Origin: Bacteroidota bacterium | GTDB lineage: Bacteria; Bacteroidota; Ignavibacteria; Ignavibacteriales; Ignavibacteriaceae | Assembly (NCBI GenBank): GCA_021796135.1 | Contig: JAJYOQ010000175.1 | Coordinates: forward strand, 1 to 8,025 | Direction of reading: 5' to 3' | DNA length: 8,025 bases | In this document: positions 1 through 6,471 of the stretch, piece by piece | Layout: each line of letters begins with the position of its first letter | Numbering within the stretch: position 1 is the stretch's first letter | The notes under the pieces: generated by a model | Seen by the model: only the letters and a program-made list of their open reading frames with translations | What the model was told of the DNA's origin: nothing | Database searches by the model: none | Made by a program: the position numbers and the translations under genes

Positions 1-623
1 TCAATTATAATAAGTTTTTGAATTGAAGAAGCAGCTTTATTGAAATCACCCAGTCCTGCATATAATTCAGCAACATGAATTAACACGTTCCAATCCGGAC
101 CGATTAAAGAAGTAACTTTATTATAAATTTCAATGGCTTTAAGTGGTTTTTGATTTTCATAAATTCTAGCTAATCTATAATATGAGCTAACATCAGAAGA
201 ATCAATTTTAATAATTTTATTCAATGCAATAGCCGCAGAGTCAAATTGGTTAGCAACTATATAAATATCCGATAAAAGGTTAAAATACTCAGTGTTACTT
301 GAATCAAGATATATTGCACTTTTACAATTTTGAAGTGCAAGAGGAAGTTTATTTAAGAACAGATAATTTTTTGCAAGAGCATAATAGATTGCCTCATCCG
401 GATCAATTCTCAAAGCATCCTGGAATTCGAGAATTGCAGAGGCATAATCACCCTTAACTTCAAAAGTAGACCCATCGATGAAATGGCTAAGAGCTTCATC
501 TTTCATTTCTTTATTTAATGGCATATTACCAATTAATTGGGAGTTTTGTTTAGTGGCTTCTTTCTGTGCAGAACAACCGGCAATCAACAATAATACTAAA
601 ACAATAGGGATAGTTTTTAACAT
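1..623 (-). CDS. TPR-repeat lipoprotein, C-terminus beyond window
   Basis: Reading the minus strand from the ATG at 623-621 gives 207 complete residues with no stop before the window edge, so the gene is cut at its 3' end. Residues 1-16 form a hydrophobic signal sequence ending in the lipobox LIAGC, with the lipidated Cys at 17, so the mature protein should be membrane-anchored and periplasmic or surface-facing. A Lys/Gln/Asn-rich linker is followed by about five 34-residue TPR units, at roughly 43-76, 77-110, 111-144, 145-176 and 177-207. Each has the usual small and aromatic positions, for example GDYASAILEFQDALRIDPDE in unit 1. TPRs are protein-binding scaffolds; the partner cannot be read from sequence. 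There is no clear Shine-Dalgarno, only an A/T-rich leader. The gene is divergent from the ATP-grasp gene at 843. The lipoprotein TPR call is secure; the exact role is unknown. Confidence 0.9.
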   Translation of the reverse strand, partial: MLKTIPIVLVLLLIAGCSAQKEATKQNSQLIGNMPLNKEMKDEALSHFIDGSTFEVKGDYASAILEFQDALRIDPDEAIYYALAKNYLFLNKLPLALQNCKSAIYLDSSNTEYFNLLSDIYIVANQFDSAAIALNKIIKIDSSDVSSYYRLARIYENQKPLKAIEIYNKVTSLIGPDWNVLIHVAELYAGLGDFNKAASSIQKLIII

Positions 624-740
624 AAATAAATTTAATTTTTTCGAAAATATATTATATACAATCTTGAATCAATAGTTAAATTTTATCGAAAGGTCAGATT
701 AAAATAATTCACAAAGAAAGCATTAAATCAATCTGATTTC

Positions 741-771
741 TTGATTACAAATATAGTAAACAATATCTTTG
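741..771 (+). promoter_or_regulatory. Bacteroidetes-type promoter for the ATP-grasp gene
   Basis: A -33-like TTG lies at 741-743, followed by a 20-bp spacer and TATCTTTG at 764-771. The latter matches the Bacteroidetes -7 consensus TAnnTTTG at all six defined positions, and the spacing fits the known class. It would give a leader of about 60-70 nt before the ATG at 843. It is interleaved with a promoter candidate on the opposite strand. The call rests on motif match and position only. Confidence 0.55.
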
Positions 772-777
772 TACAAA
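748..777 (-). promoter_or_regulatory. Bacteroidetes-type promoter for the TPR lipoprotein gene
   Basis: On the minus strand, TTTG (complement of 777-774) is followed after 18 bp by TATATTTG (complement of 755-748). This is a full match to TTTG/TAnnTTTG, with a spacer slightly shorter than usual. It would leave an untranslated leader of roughly 115-120 nt before the ATG at 623. Its elements lie inside and beside the forward promoter at 741-771, so the two could not easily be occupied at once. AT-rich sequence makes chance matches possible. Confidence 0.4.
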
Positions 778-842
778 TAGTTATTAAATTACTCTTTGCA
801 CAAGCAGTACTTAACATCAGACATTTTTGAAAATTTAATTTA

Positions 843-1760
843 ATGAATAATTTTGACCTCGCCTTAGCTTATGTATGGGAATATGATGATAAATTTATTT
901 CTTTAACTGAAGAAGCATTTCATAAGTCCGGATTAACCACTTATATAATATCAGATTATAATATTCTTGAAGTGAAGGAACAAATTCTAAATAAGGAACT
1001 TTCCTTCAACTTTTACCTTGATCGAGCCTGGGATGTGGATGAAAATTTTGGTGATTTAGGCAAAATTTTAATGAAAAAGAAGACGCGAATTTTTAATCCT
1101 TATCAAAATGTTATTCATGCAATCGATAAAGCAAGCATGCATTTAGAATTTATTACTGCCGGAATAAATGTCCCATATTCAATTATAATACCTCCTCATA
1201 GTGAAAGCGAAGATATTTTAATTTCGGTTGAAGATCTATCCCTTTTGGGAAGACCATTTATTATCAAACCTTGTAATACTACCGGCGGAGGAATCGGAGT
1301 TGTAACCGGAGCAGAAACTTTGAAGGATATATTCCACGAAAGGATAACTTATACTGAAGATAAGTATTTACTACAGGAAAAAATATACCCAAAATTACTT
1401 GAGGGTAAAAGAGCTTGGTTTAGATGCTTTTGGGCATTTGGGACAACAATTCCTACTTGGTGGGATGATCAAACTCATCTCTACACCGAGATGCATCCGG
1501 ATGAAATAATAAAATTTAAATTGAAAAAACTAATACAGATAACTCAGACTATCGCAAAAAATATTAATCTCGATTTTTTTTCAACAGAGATAGTTTTGAC
1601 TAATAATAATACCTTTGTTGCCATTGATTATGTTAATGACCAATGCGATATGCGATTAAGTTCCATTCATATTGACGGTGTACCCGACAATGTAATTCAT
1701 CAAATCATTCAGAGAATGCTCAGAACAGTTAGAAAAGAAAAACGTAAGTTAGTCAGATAA
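843..1760 (+). CDS. ATP-grasp domain protein, RimK/GshB-like
   Basis: This 305-residue soluble protein has ATP-grasp hallmarks. They are IIKPCNTTGGGIGVV at 140-154 (nucleotide-binding Lys142 and the Gly-rich loop), LLQEKI at 176-181 (the strand and linker that contact adenine), and an acidic metal site formed by Glu249 (FFSTEI) and Asp262/Asn265 (AIDYVNDQ). The first 90 or so residues would form the N-terminal pre-ATP-grasp domain. Family members make an acyl-phosphate from a carboxylate and join it to an amine or thiol, as in glutathione synthase or RimK-type glutamylation. The substrate here is not predictable. There is no signal peptide, so it is cytosolic. The start is the first ATG after the promoter candidate, and no Shine-Dalgarno is visible. 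A small membrane-protein gene follows 18 bp after the stop, suggesting co-transcription. The fold is well supported; the reaction is unknown. Confidence 0.85.
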   Translation: MNNFDLALAYVWEYDDKFISLTEEAFHKSGLTTYIISDYNILEVKEQILNKELSFNFYLDRAWDVDENFGDLGKILMKKKTRIFNPYQNVIHAIDKASMHLEFITAGINVPYSIIIPPHSESEDILISVEDLSLLGRPFIIKPCNTTGGGIGVVTGAETLKDIFHERITYTEDKYLLQEKIYPKLLEGKRAWFRCFWAFGTTIPTWWDDQTHLYTEMHPDEIIKFKLKKLIQITQTIAKNINLDFFSTEIVLTNNNTFVAIDYVNDQCDMRLSSIHIDGVPDNVIHQIIQRMLRTVRKEKRKLVR

Positions 1761-1778
1761 TTTAATGGTTATTATTTA

Positions 1779-2177
1779 ATGGATAAATTTCAGATCTATT
1801 TTATTACTTCGATAATAATTTTAATTTTAGGATTATTAGTATATTATTTTATTTTTAATATTTATGAGGTTACTTTCTTAATAAAACCTAAAACTCTATT
1901 TGCCGATTACAAATCGACCACAATAATAAAAGCAATACCAATTAATGCACTTGGTTATGAAGTTCCCTTTAGATCGGTTAATGCAAAAATAGAAATTGAA
2001 GAAGGTAATGACTTGATAGATATAATAAAAGCAAATGAGAATAAAGGGATTTTTATTTTACGCGCAAAGGATAGACCCGGGAAAGTAGTGGTTTTAATTA
2101 AATCTGATAAATCCCTACTGTCGACTTTAGTTACAATAATTATAAATTCAACATACGCCTCAATTAAATTTAATTGA
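1779..2177 (+). CDS. Small single-pass membrane protein, possible Ig-like domain
   Basis: This 132-residue protein begins with a short charged segment and a strongly hydrophobic helix at about 6-28 that looks like an uncleaved anchor. Residues 30-123 alternate hydrophobic and polar positions as in a beta-sandwich. Near the end, GIFILRAKDRPGKVVVLIKS (90-109) is followed by another strand, a layout typical of bacterial Ig-like (Big/invasin-type) domains. I infer a periplasmic Ig-like domain tethered to the inner membrane. I do not recognise a named family. It lies 18 bp downstream of the ATP-grasp gene with no terminator between them, so the two are probably co-transcribed and may act together. 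There is no Shine-Dalgarno before the ATG. A minus-strand reading of the same region (1955-2194) lacks membrane or domain logic and is treated as a shadow. The gene is fairly secure; the domain assignment is tentative. Confidence 0.7.
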   Translation: MDKFQIYFITSIIILILGLLVYYFIFNIYEVTFLIKPKTLFADYKSTTIIKAIPINALGYEVPFRSVNAKIEIEEGNDLIDIIKANENKGIFILRAKDRPGKVVVLIKSDKSLLSTLVTIIINSTYASIKFN

Positions 2178-2255
2178 GCCATTATAAATATCAAATTTTA
2201 TTACTATTTTTCTTTTTGAAAAGTATAAAAATATCGCAATAAAGTTCGAGGAAAT

Positions 2256-3029
2256 ATGAAAACTATAACACTGACCTTAGCCTTAATATTTGCTTTTACA
2301 TCTTTTATTTTTTCACAGGGGATTGCAGGAACAAATGCAAAATACGAATACAGATACTTAATTGATATGCCCACGGCAGGAGTTCTCAATAAGGGATTTG
2401 TAGGTGTAACTTCCGATGTTTTGCCGGGAGGAGATCTTATCGAAAGAATTGAAGTTGGTGTTTTTGATAACGTGAGTTTTGGAATTTCTTACGGCGGTTT
2501 AAATATTATTGGAGCTGGTTCCCCCAAATGGTATGGTTATCCAGGTATAGATTTTCGCTTCCGAGTTATAAATGAAACAGTAAATATGCCTGCATTAACT
2601 TTGGGCTTTGATTCCCAGGGGAAGGGAGAATACTTTGATTCAACATCCAGATATGCCGTAAAATCTCCGGGCTTTTTTGCTGCTGCCAGCAAAAATTTTG
2701 CTTTCATGGGTTATTTGAGTTTGCATAGTGAAATTAATTATTCCCTTGAAAGTAAAGATGGGGATGATTTTATTGATTTAAGGGTCGGCTGCGAAAAGAC
2801 ATTGGGACCTGATGTATCACTTATCGGAGAATATGACTTTGCATTTAATGATAATGCAACAAGATATTACGGTTCCGGTAATGGATATCTAAATATAGGT
2901 ATTCGTTGGTCAATTGGTTCCGGTTTTACTCTAGGTTTCGATTTAAGAGACTTGCTGGATAATAAAAGATGGAGTCCAACTTCAGCTGATAGAGCATTAA
3001 GGTTAGAATATATTAAAAGCATTTTTTAG
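2256..3029 (+). CDS. Secreted outer-membrane beta-barrel, YjbH-like
   Basis: The 257-residue product starts with a classical signal peptide (Lys2, hydrophobic 4-19, probable cleavage near FSQ at 19-21). The mature part alternates polar and hydrophobic residues, is rich in Gly and aromatics, and ends in a C-terminal Phe (IKSIF). These are the marks of a barrel inserted by the BAM machinery. The segments DLIERIEVGVFDNVSFGISY (60-79), MPALTLGFDSQGKGEYFDST (111-130) and YLNIGIRWSIGSGFTLGFDL (211-230) read as paired strands. The order of an early 'PTAGVLNKG' stretch followed by 'PAlTLGfDsqG' and a 'SPGFF' strand recalls YjbH-type barrels linked to polysaccharide export in other bacteria; this resemblance is from memory and not verified. 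GAGGA at 2248-2252 sits only 3 nt before the ATG. The gene is 78 bp downstream of the small membrane-protein gene with no obvious terminator, so it may share that transcript. Confidence 0.75.
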   Translation: MKTITLTLALIFAFTSFIFSQGIAGTNAKYEYRYLIDMPTAGVLNKGFVGVTSDVLPGGDLIERIEVGVFDNVSFGISYGGLNIIGAGSPKWYGYPGIDFRFRVINETVNMPALTLGFDSQGKGEYFDSTSRYAVKSPGFFAAASKNFAFMGYLSLHSEINYSLESKDGDDFIDLRVGCEKTLGPDVSLIGEYDFAFNDNATRYYGSGNGYLNIGIRWSIGSGFTLGFDLRDLLDNKRWSPTSADRALRLEYIKSIF

Positions 3030-3226
3030 CCAGCAGTAAGATTAAACTTAATTCAATATAATTATGTCAAAATATTAAATTTAGAATATGTAGTTAATAT
3101 TGTACATTAAAGTTCATATTTATATACAATAGAAATTATTTTCTCTTCAAATAAGGTTTATTTTTACCTTTAATTAGGCGTGGTTTTTGTAGATATTAAA
3201 TCAGGAATTTTTGAAGGAGATTGATT
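3030..3226 (+). other. AT-rich intergenic leader before the lipoprotein operon
   Basis: This 197-bp stretch holds no credible gene. The only promoter-like element is TACCTTTA at 3165-3172, which matches TAnnTTTG at five of six defined positions. It has no clear TTG about 20 bp upstream, so it is weak. If used, it would give a leader of roughly 45-50 nt. No convincing terminator hairpin follows the barrel gene that ends at 3029, so read-through into the downstream operon is possible. Confidence 0.35.
3213..3220 (+). promoter_or_regulatory. Strong Shine-Dalgarno that fixes the start at 3227
   Basis: GAAGGAGA at 3213-3220 sits immediately before an in-frame TTG at 3221 and six bases before the ATG at 3227. 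The spacing is impossible for TTG and ideal for ATG, so the protein begins MRNFKYLG rather than two residues earlier. Confidence 0.85.
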
Positions 3227-4390
3227 ATGAGAAATTTCAAATATTTAGGTGCAATTTTAGCCTTATTATCGGCATTTATTTTGGGAGGTTGTTATACCCA
3301 AATTGCAACTCAAAATAACCCTTCAGATAATTACGGTTACAATGATCAACAGAATAATAACGATAACCAGAATAATGACGGTCAGAGTAATTATAATAAT
3401 CAAGGACAATATCCGCCTGACTCAACGAATTATTATTCATCAGATAACAGTCAAAATCAGAACTATCAGGATCAAAATTACACAGATCAGAATTACCAGG
3501 ACCAAAACTATCAAAATCAGGGCGATATGAGCAATAATTACGATTATAATAATTATCCATATTGCGGAAATTCATGGTGGTATGGTTATCCAAGTGTTTC
3601 ATTAGGATATTGGTATAGTAACCCGTGGTATAATCCTTTTTATTGGGACCCATATAATTTATGGGCTGCTACTTATTATTCTCCTTTTTATTCTTATTAT
3701 AGTCCATATGGAACTTGGAATCCTTATTACCAAAATTATTGGGGTTTTTATAATAATTATCACATGCCATCCAGGACAAATGACATTACAAGAATTCGAA
3801 ATAATGATGGACTAAGAGGTAATTTCGGTGGTAGAGGAGGAGTATTTTCAAATGGAGGTACAAATCTATCTACTGGTGTCTCGAATAATAGTAATTCCGG
3901 GAGAAATGGATTAAGTACAAATAATACATCTCGTTCGGCAAACTCGACTGTTTCTAGGGCTTCTACAAATAACAATGGAATTGTTTTAAGAAATAACTTA
4001 AACAACAGAAACGGTTCTTATGGATCTCAAAACCGAGTTTCTAATAATAATACAAGATCCAATGCTCCTAACCGATATCAACAATACATGTCCTGGCTTA
4101 ACCACGAAAGACAAATTAATAATAATCGAAGAGCTGAAATAAATAGAAATACGAGGAATGGCAATAACAGTAATTCAAATTACGGAAGGGTTAATAGAAC
4201 TTATAGTAATCCGGGAGGATATTCTGCACCGCATTCTTATTCCGAACCAAGGTCTTATTCTGCTCCGCGTTCTTATTCCGCACCAAGATCTTCTTATTCT
4301 GCTCCGCAAAGAAGTTATAGCCCTCCTTCAGCGCGTTCAAGTGGCGGAAGCAATCGTGGAAGTTCAAGCAGCTCAGAGAAACGGAGATAA
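3227..4390 (+). CDS. Low-complexity Asn/Tyr/Ser-rich lipoprotein with charge-segregated halves
   Basis: This 387-residue protein has a signal peptide ending in the lipobox LGGC, with lipidated Cys22. Residues 23-182 contain no Lys or Arg, 12 Asp and no Glu. They comprise an Asn/Gln/Asp-rich stretch with four NYQDQ-type repeats (79-98), then a Tyr/Trp-rich core at about 110-179 that includes a Trp-Trp pair at 117-118. From Arg183 to the end the character reverses: 28 Arg, one Lys and six acidic residues in an Asn/Ser/Gly-rich tail, with Tyr-Ser-Ala-Pro repeats at 332-366. I do not recognise a family. Predicted disorder, lipidation and aromatic content suggest a surface or periplasmic matrix or adhesive protein, which is inference. 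It is first in an operon with a shorter protein of the same architecture 4 bp downstream and an OmpP1/FadL-type barrel after that. Confidence 0.85.
   Translation: MRNFKYLGAILALLSAFILGGCYTQIATQNNPSDNYGYNDQQNNNDNQNNDGQSNYNNQGQYPPDSTNYYSSDNSQNQNYQDQNYTDQNYQDQNYQNQGDMSNNYDYNNYPYCGNSWWYGYPSVSLGYWYSNPWYNPFYWDPYNLWAATYYSPFYSYYSPYGTWNPYYQNYWGFYNNYHMPSRTNDITRIRNNDGLRGNFGGRGGVFSNGGTNLSTGVSNNSNSGRNGLSTNNTSRSANSTVSRASTNNNGIVLRNNLNNRNGSYGSQNRVSNNNTRSNAPNRYQQYMSWLNHERQINNNRRAEINRNTRNGNNSNSNYGRVNRTYSNPGGYSAPHSYSEPRSYSAPRSYSAPRSSYSAPQRSYSPPSARSSGGSNRGSSSSSEKRR
3461..3520 (+). repeat. Four 15-bp tandem units encoding NY(Q/T)(D/N)Q
   Basis: Four in-frame 15-bp units occupy 3461-3475, 3476-3490, 3491-3505 and 3506-3520, encoding NYQDQ, NYTDQ, NYQDQ and NYQNQ. 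Units differ mainly at third positions (CAA/CAG, AAT/AAC, TAT/TAC), so the peptide is better conserved than the DNA. This points to older duplication kept by selection at protein level. Confidence 0.9.
4220..4330 (+). repeat. 18-bp YSAPxS repeats arranged as 36-bp dimers
   Basis: Units at 4220-4237, 4238-4255, 4256-4273 and 4274-4291 encode YSAPHS, YSEPRS, YSAPRS and YSAPRS. Degenerate units follow at 4295-4315 (YSAPQRS) and 4316-4330 (YSPPS). The first pair and the second pair match at 32 of 36 positions, while adjacent units 1 and 2 differ at 6 of 18. The array therefore grew by duplication of a 36-bp dimer. Confidence 0.88.
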
Positions 4391-4394
4391 TTTT

Positions 4395-4949
4395 ATGGGA
4401 CCAAGAAACCTATTAGTAATATTCAGTTTCGGAATTATTTCAATGATATTTTTATCGGGATGCTATACTGCAATATTATCCCCTGATCAAAGTACTGCCC
4501 AAACAGCAGTTGACAATGGAGATTCATTTTACCCTCAGAATTATTTCGGGGATTACAATGATTTTTATAGTGTTCCGTGGTGGGTATCTGTAGATTTACC
4601 TACATATCAAATCGGTTCATCCTGGGGTTATCAAAGAGATTCCAGTAATTCTCAGACTCTTATAAGAAATCAATCCGGAGGAAGATTCACTTCCGGAGTT
4701 AGAGACGCTGTTTTCAATTTGGTATATCCGGCAAGAGGTTTTGTAGCAAGTAATTCCTCCGCTGGTTCATCATCTTCTTCATCAAGTAGTAGTAATACCG
4801 GAAGTATTCCAAAATCTTCTGTAGGTACAAGAGTTGAAAATTCAAACAATAATTCCAATAATTCTGCTTCCAAACGAGATAGCGGTACCTCTACCTCAAA
4901 TAATATTAGGAATAATGATGGCAGTAGAAAAACGGACGGGAGGAAATAA
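4395..4949 (+). CDS. Ser/Asn-rich lipoprotein, apparent divergent paralogue of the upstream one
   Basis: This 184-residue product has a hydrophobic signal sequence (5-20) and lipobox LSGC with Cys23. The ATG at 4395 is chosen because GGAGA at 4383-4387 lies 7 nt upstream and overlaps the end of the preceding gene. The open frame extends back to 4158, but that part is a shadow of the neighbour. Both mature proteins begin CYT. Residues 24-80 have no Lys or Arg and six Asp, with a Trp-Trp pair at 62-63 (SVPWWVSV). From Arg81 onward the protein is basic and low-complexity, with nine consecutive Ser at 125-133, an Asn/Ser tract and a C-terminal IRNNDG also present in the larger protein (190-195). 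This shared plan implies common descent or shared function, although overall similarity is low. No family is recognised. It is translationally coupled to the downstream barrel by TAATG. Confidence 0.85.
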   Translation: MGPRNLLVIFSFGIISMIFLSGCYTAILSPDQSTAQTAVDNGDSFYPQNYFGDYNDFYSVPWWVSVDLPTYQIGSSWGYQRDSSNSQTLIRNQSGGRFTSGVRDAVFNLVYPARGFVASNSSAGSSSSSSSSSNTGSIPKSSVGTRVENSNNNSNNSASKRDSGTSTSNNIRNNDGSRKTDGRK

Positions 4950-6388
4950 TGCAGTCTTTTATGTATAAAATTTTAGGTGTTTTTTTCGTTTTAGTTATAT
5001 TTTCTTTTTCAAGCTTACATGCTCAAGATATAAGTGATGCTTTAAGGTTAGGTATACCGTACACAAGCTCTGATGCAAGAGCGTTAGGAATGGGTGACAG
5101 TTATATAGGTTTAAGTGATGGAGTCGGAGCTGCAGAGTTTAATCCTGCAGGTTTTGGTCTACTTAAAAAGTTAGAGATCTCAGGTGGGATTAATTATCTT
5201 TCCTATAATAATAACACTAATTTTTTAGGACAAAGCTCCAGTTATTCGAATAGTGCAACAAACCTTAGTAATTTTAGTTTAGCATTCCCCTTCCCTACTG
5301 AAAGAGGCAGTTTGGTGTTTGGATTATCCTATCATATTACGCAAGATTATACAAGCGCACTAAAGTTCAGTGGGTTTAATTCTTCAAATAGTTCTTTAAT
5401 TCAGGACCTAAATGCTACGACTAATATTCCTTATAATCTTTATTTAGCAGATAGTAATTACAATACTAACATAAAAGGCAAACTAAATCAAAGCGGTACA
5501 ATTTTACAGAGTGGTTCTACCGGCAACTGGACTTTTTCCGGAGCAATTGAGGTTTATAAGAATCTTTTTGTAGGATTGAATCTTGATATAATTTCAGGAT
5601 CATATGAAAATAATTATAATTATTATGAAGATGATATAAACGGAGTTTATGCAAATATTCCAACTGATCCAACGACTCCCGGGACAACCGGATTCACGAC
5701 ATTTCATGTGAACCATCTTTTAGATTGGAATATATCGGGCTGGGATGCTAAGTTAGGTTTAATTTATCAATTAGAAAACCATTCCAGGTTTGGTATAACC
5801 ATTCAATTCCCCAAAACATATACAATAAAAGAAACTTTTAATTATCAAGCTTCCAGTATCTTTAATAATTTTCCTACTCAAAATTATAATTATAATGACC
5901 AGGTACAATATGACATCGTAACTCCGTTTGAACTCGGAGGAGGTTTTGCATTTAATGTCCAAAGCCTAATCTTAAGTCTTCAGGCAACTTTTGTAGACTA
6001 TAGGCAGCTTAAATTCCAAAACCCCACAGGAATTGATCCAGTCACAATTGGGTCTTTAAACCAGGACATAATAAATAATTTAAGATCAGTTGTTAATTAT
6101 AATGTTGGTGCAGAATATACATTCCCTTATCTCGGTTTAAGATTGCGCGCAGGATTTTTTGTACAGCCTTCTGCATATCTAAACGATCCTTCACAATATG
6201 ATCAGAAATATTATACATTAGGATTAGGATATTTAATAGATGGGACTTTTAATATAGATTTTGCTTATATGCATGGCTGGTGGAACAATTTTGGTTATAA
6301 TTACAACGATCAATATTATACTTCTCCTACAACAAATCAAAGTATAACTGCTGATAAAATCATTATAGCCACTACATTTAGATTTTAA
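4949..6388 (+). CDS. OmpP1/FadL/TodX-type outer-membrane transport protein
   Basis: This 479-residue protein has a signal peptide probably cleaved after Ala25 (SSLHA-Q). It then carries the family's N-terminal signature: DARALGMGDSYIGLSDGVG (42-60) followed by AAEFNPAGF (61-69), which in FadL relatives forms the plugged N-terminus. The remaining sequence alternates as transmembrane beta-strands, with Asn/Tyr-rich loops and a C-terminal TTFRF ending in Phe. Length fits the family (about 400-480). Members import hydrophobic substrates such as long-chain fatty acids or aromatics; Bacteroidota also have related PorV-like barrels that act as shuttles for surface proteins, so the substrate is open. 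The ATG overlaps the upstream stop by one base (TAATG), with GGGAGGA at 4938-4944 as ribosome binding site, so its translation is tied to the lipoproteins. An in-frame ATG at 4961 is a possible alternative start. Confidence 0.88.
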   Translation: MQSFMYKILGVFFVLVIFSFSSLHAQDISDALRLGIPYTSSDARALGMGDSYIGLSDGVGAAEFNPAGFGLLKKLEISGGINYLSYNNNTNFLGQSSSYSNSATNLSNFSLAFPFPTERGSLVFGLSYHITQDYTSALKFSGFNSSNSSLIQDLNATTNIPYNLYLADSNYNTNIKGKLNQSGTILQSGSTGNWTFSGAIEVYKNLFVGLNLDIISGSYENNYNYYEDDINGVYANIPTDPTTPGTTGFTTFHVNHLLDWNISGWDAKLGLIYQLENHSRFGITIQFPKTYTIKETFNYQASSIFNNFPTQNYNYNDQVQYDIVTPFELGGGFAFNVQSLILSLQATFVDYRQLKFQNPTGIDPVTIGSLNQDIINNLRSVVNYNVGAEYTFPYLGLRLRAGFFVQPSAYLNDPSQYDQKYYTLGLGYLIDGTFNIDFAYMHGWWNNFGYNYNDQYYTSPTTNQSITADKIIIATTFRF

Positions 6389-6407
6389 AATATCATTCAT
6401 ATTTTAT

Positions 6408-6442
6408 ACCGGTTGTGCATTATTTGTGCAACCGGTTTTTTT
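6408..6442 (+). terminator. Rho-independent terminator ending the lipoprotein-barrel operon
   Basis: The arm starting ACCGGTTG at 6408 pairs with the arm ending CAACCGGT at 6436. This gives a 12-bp stem with two G-U pairs and a 5-nt loop, followed directly by a run of seven T (6436-6442). It lies 20 bp after the barrel stop. On the minus strand no T-run follows the stem, so it works for the plus-strand operon only. Confidence 0.92.
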
Positions 6443-6471
6443 ATATGCTTAATAATTATAGCTATATCTTT

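Noticed and set aside
478..675. Plus-strand 65-residue frame
   Set aside because: It runs antisense to the clear TPR lipoprotein, and its sequence has no independent coding features.
3094..3110. TTAAT...ATTAA dyad in the leader of the lipoprotein operon
   Set aside because: The arms contain only A and T in an AT-rich stretch, so chance is the likely explanation.
3221..3226. TTG start giving two extra N-terminal residues on the large lipoprotein
   Set aside because: The Shine-Dalgarno ends at 3220, directly against the TTG. Spacing is correct only for the ATG at 3227.
3276..3653. Open frame of 125 residues on the minus strand, and others at 3303-3530, 3760-4005 and 4670-4873
   Set aside because: They mirror low-complexity codons of the lipoprotein genes and have no ribosome binding site or recognisable domain.
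3461..4330. Tandem repeats considered as a CRISPR array or mobile-element ends
   Set aside because: Both arrays are in-frame, multiples of three, without spacers, and inside one coding sequence.
4158..4394. N-terminal extension of the second lipoprotein overlapping the first
   Set aside because: It would bury the signal peptide and lipobox 79 residues inside the protein and lies wholly within the neighbour's reading frame. The ATG at 4395 has a ribosome binding site and a proper signal sequence.
6408..6442. Inverted repeat considered as an operator or attachment site
   Set aside because: The stem is followed immediately by seven T and sits just past an operon end, so a terminator explains it fully.
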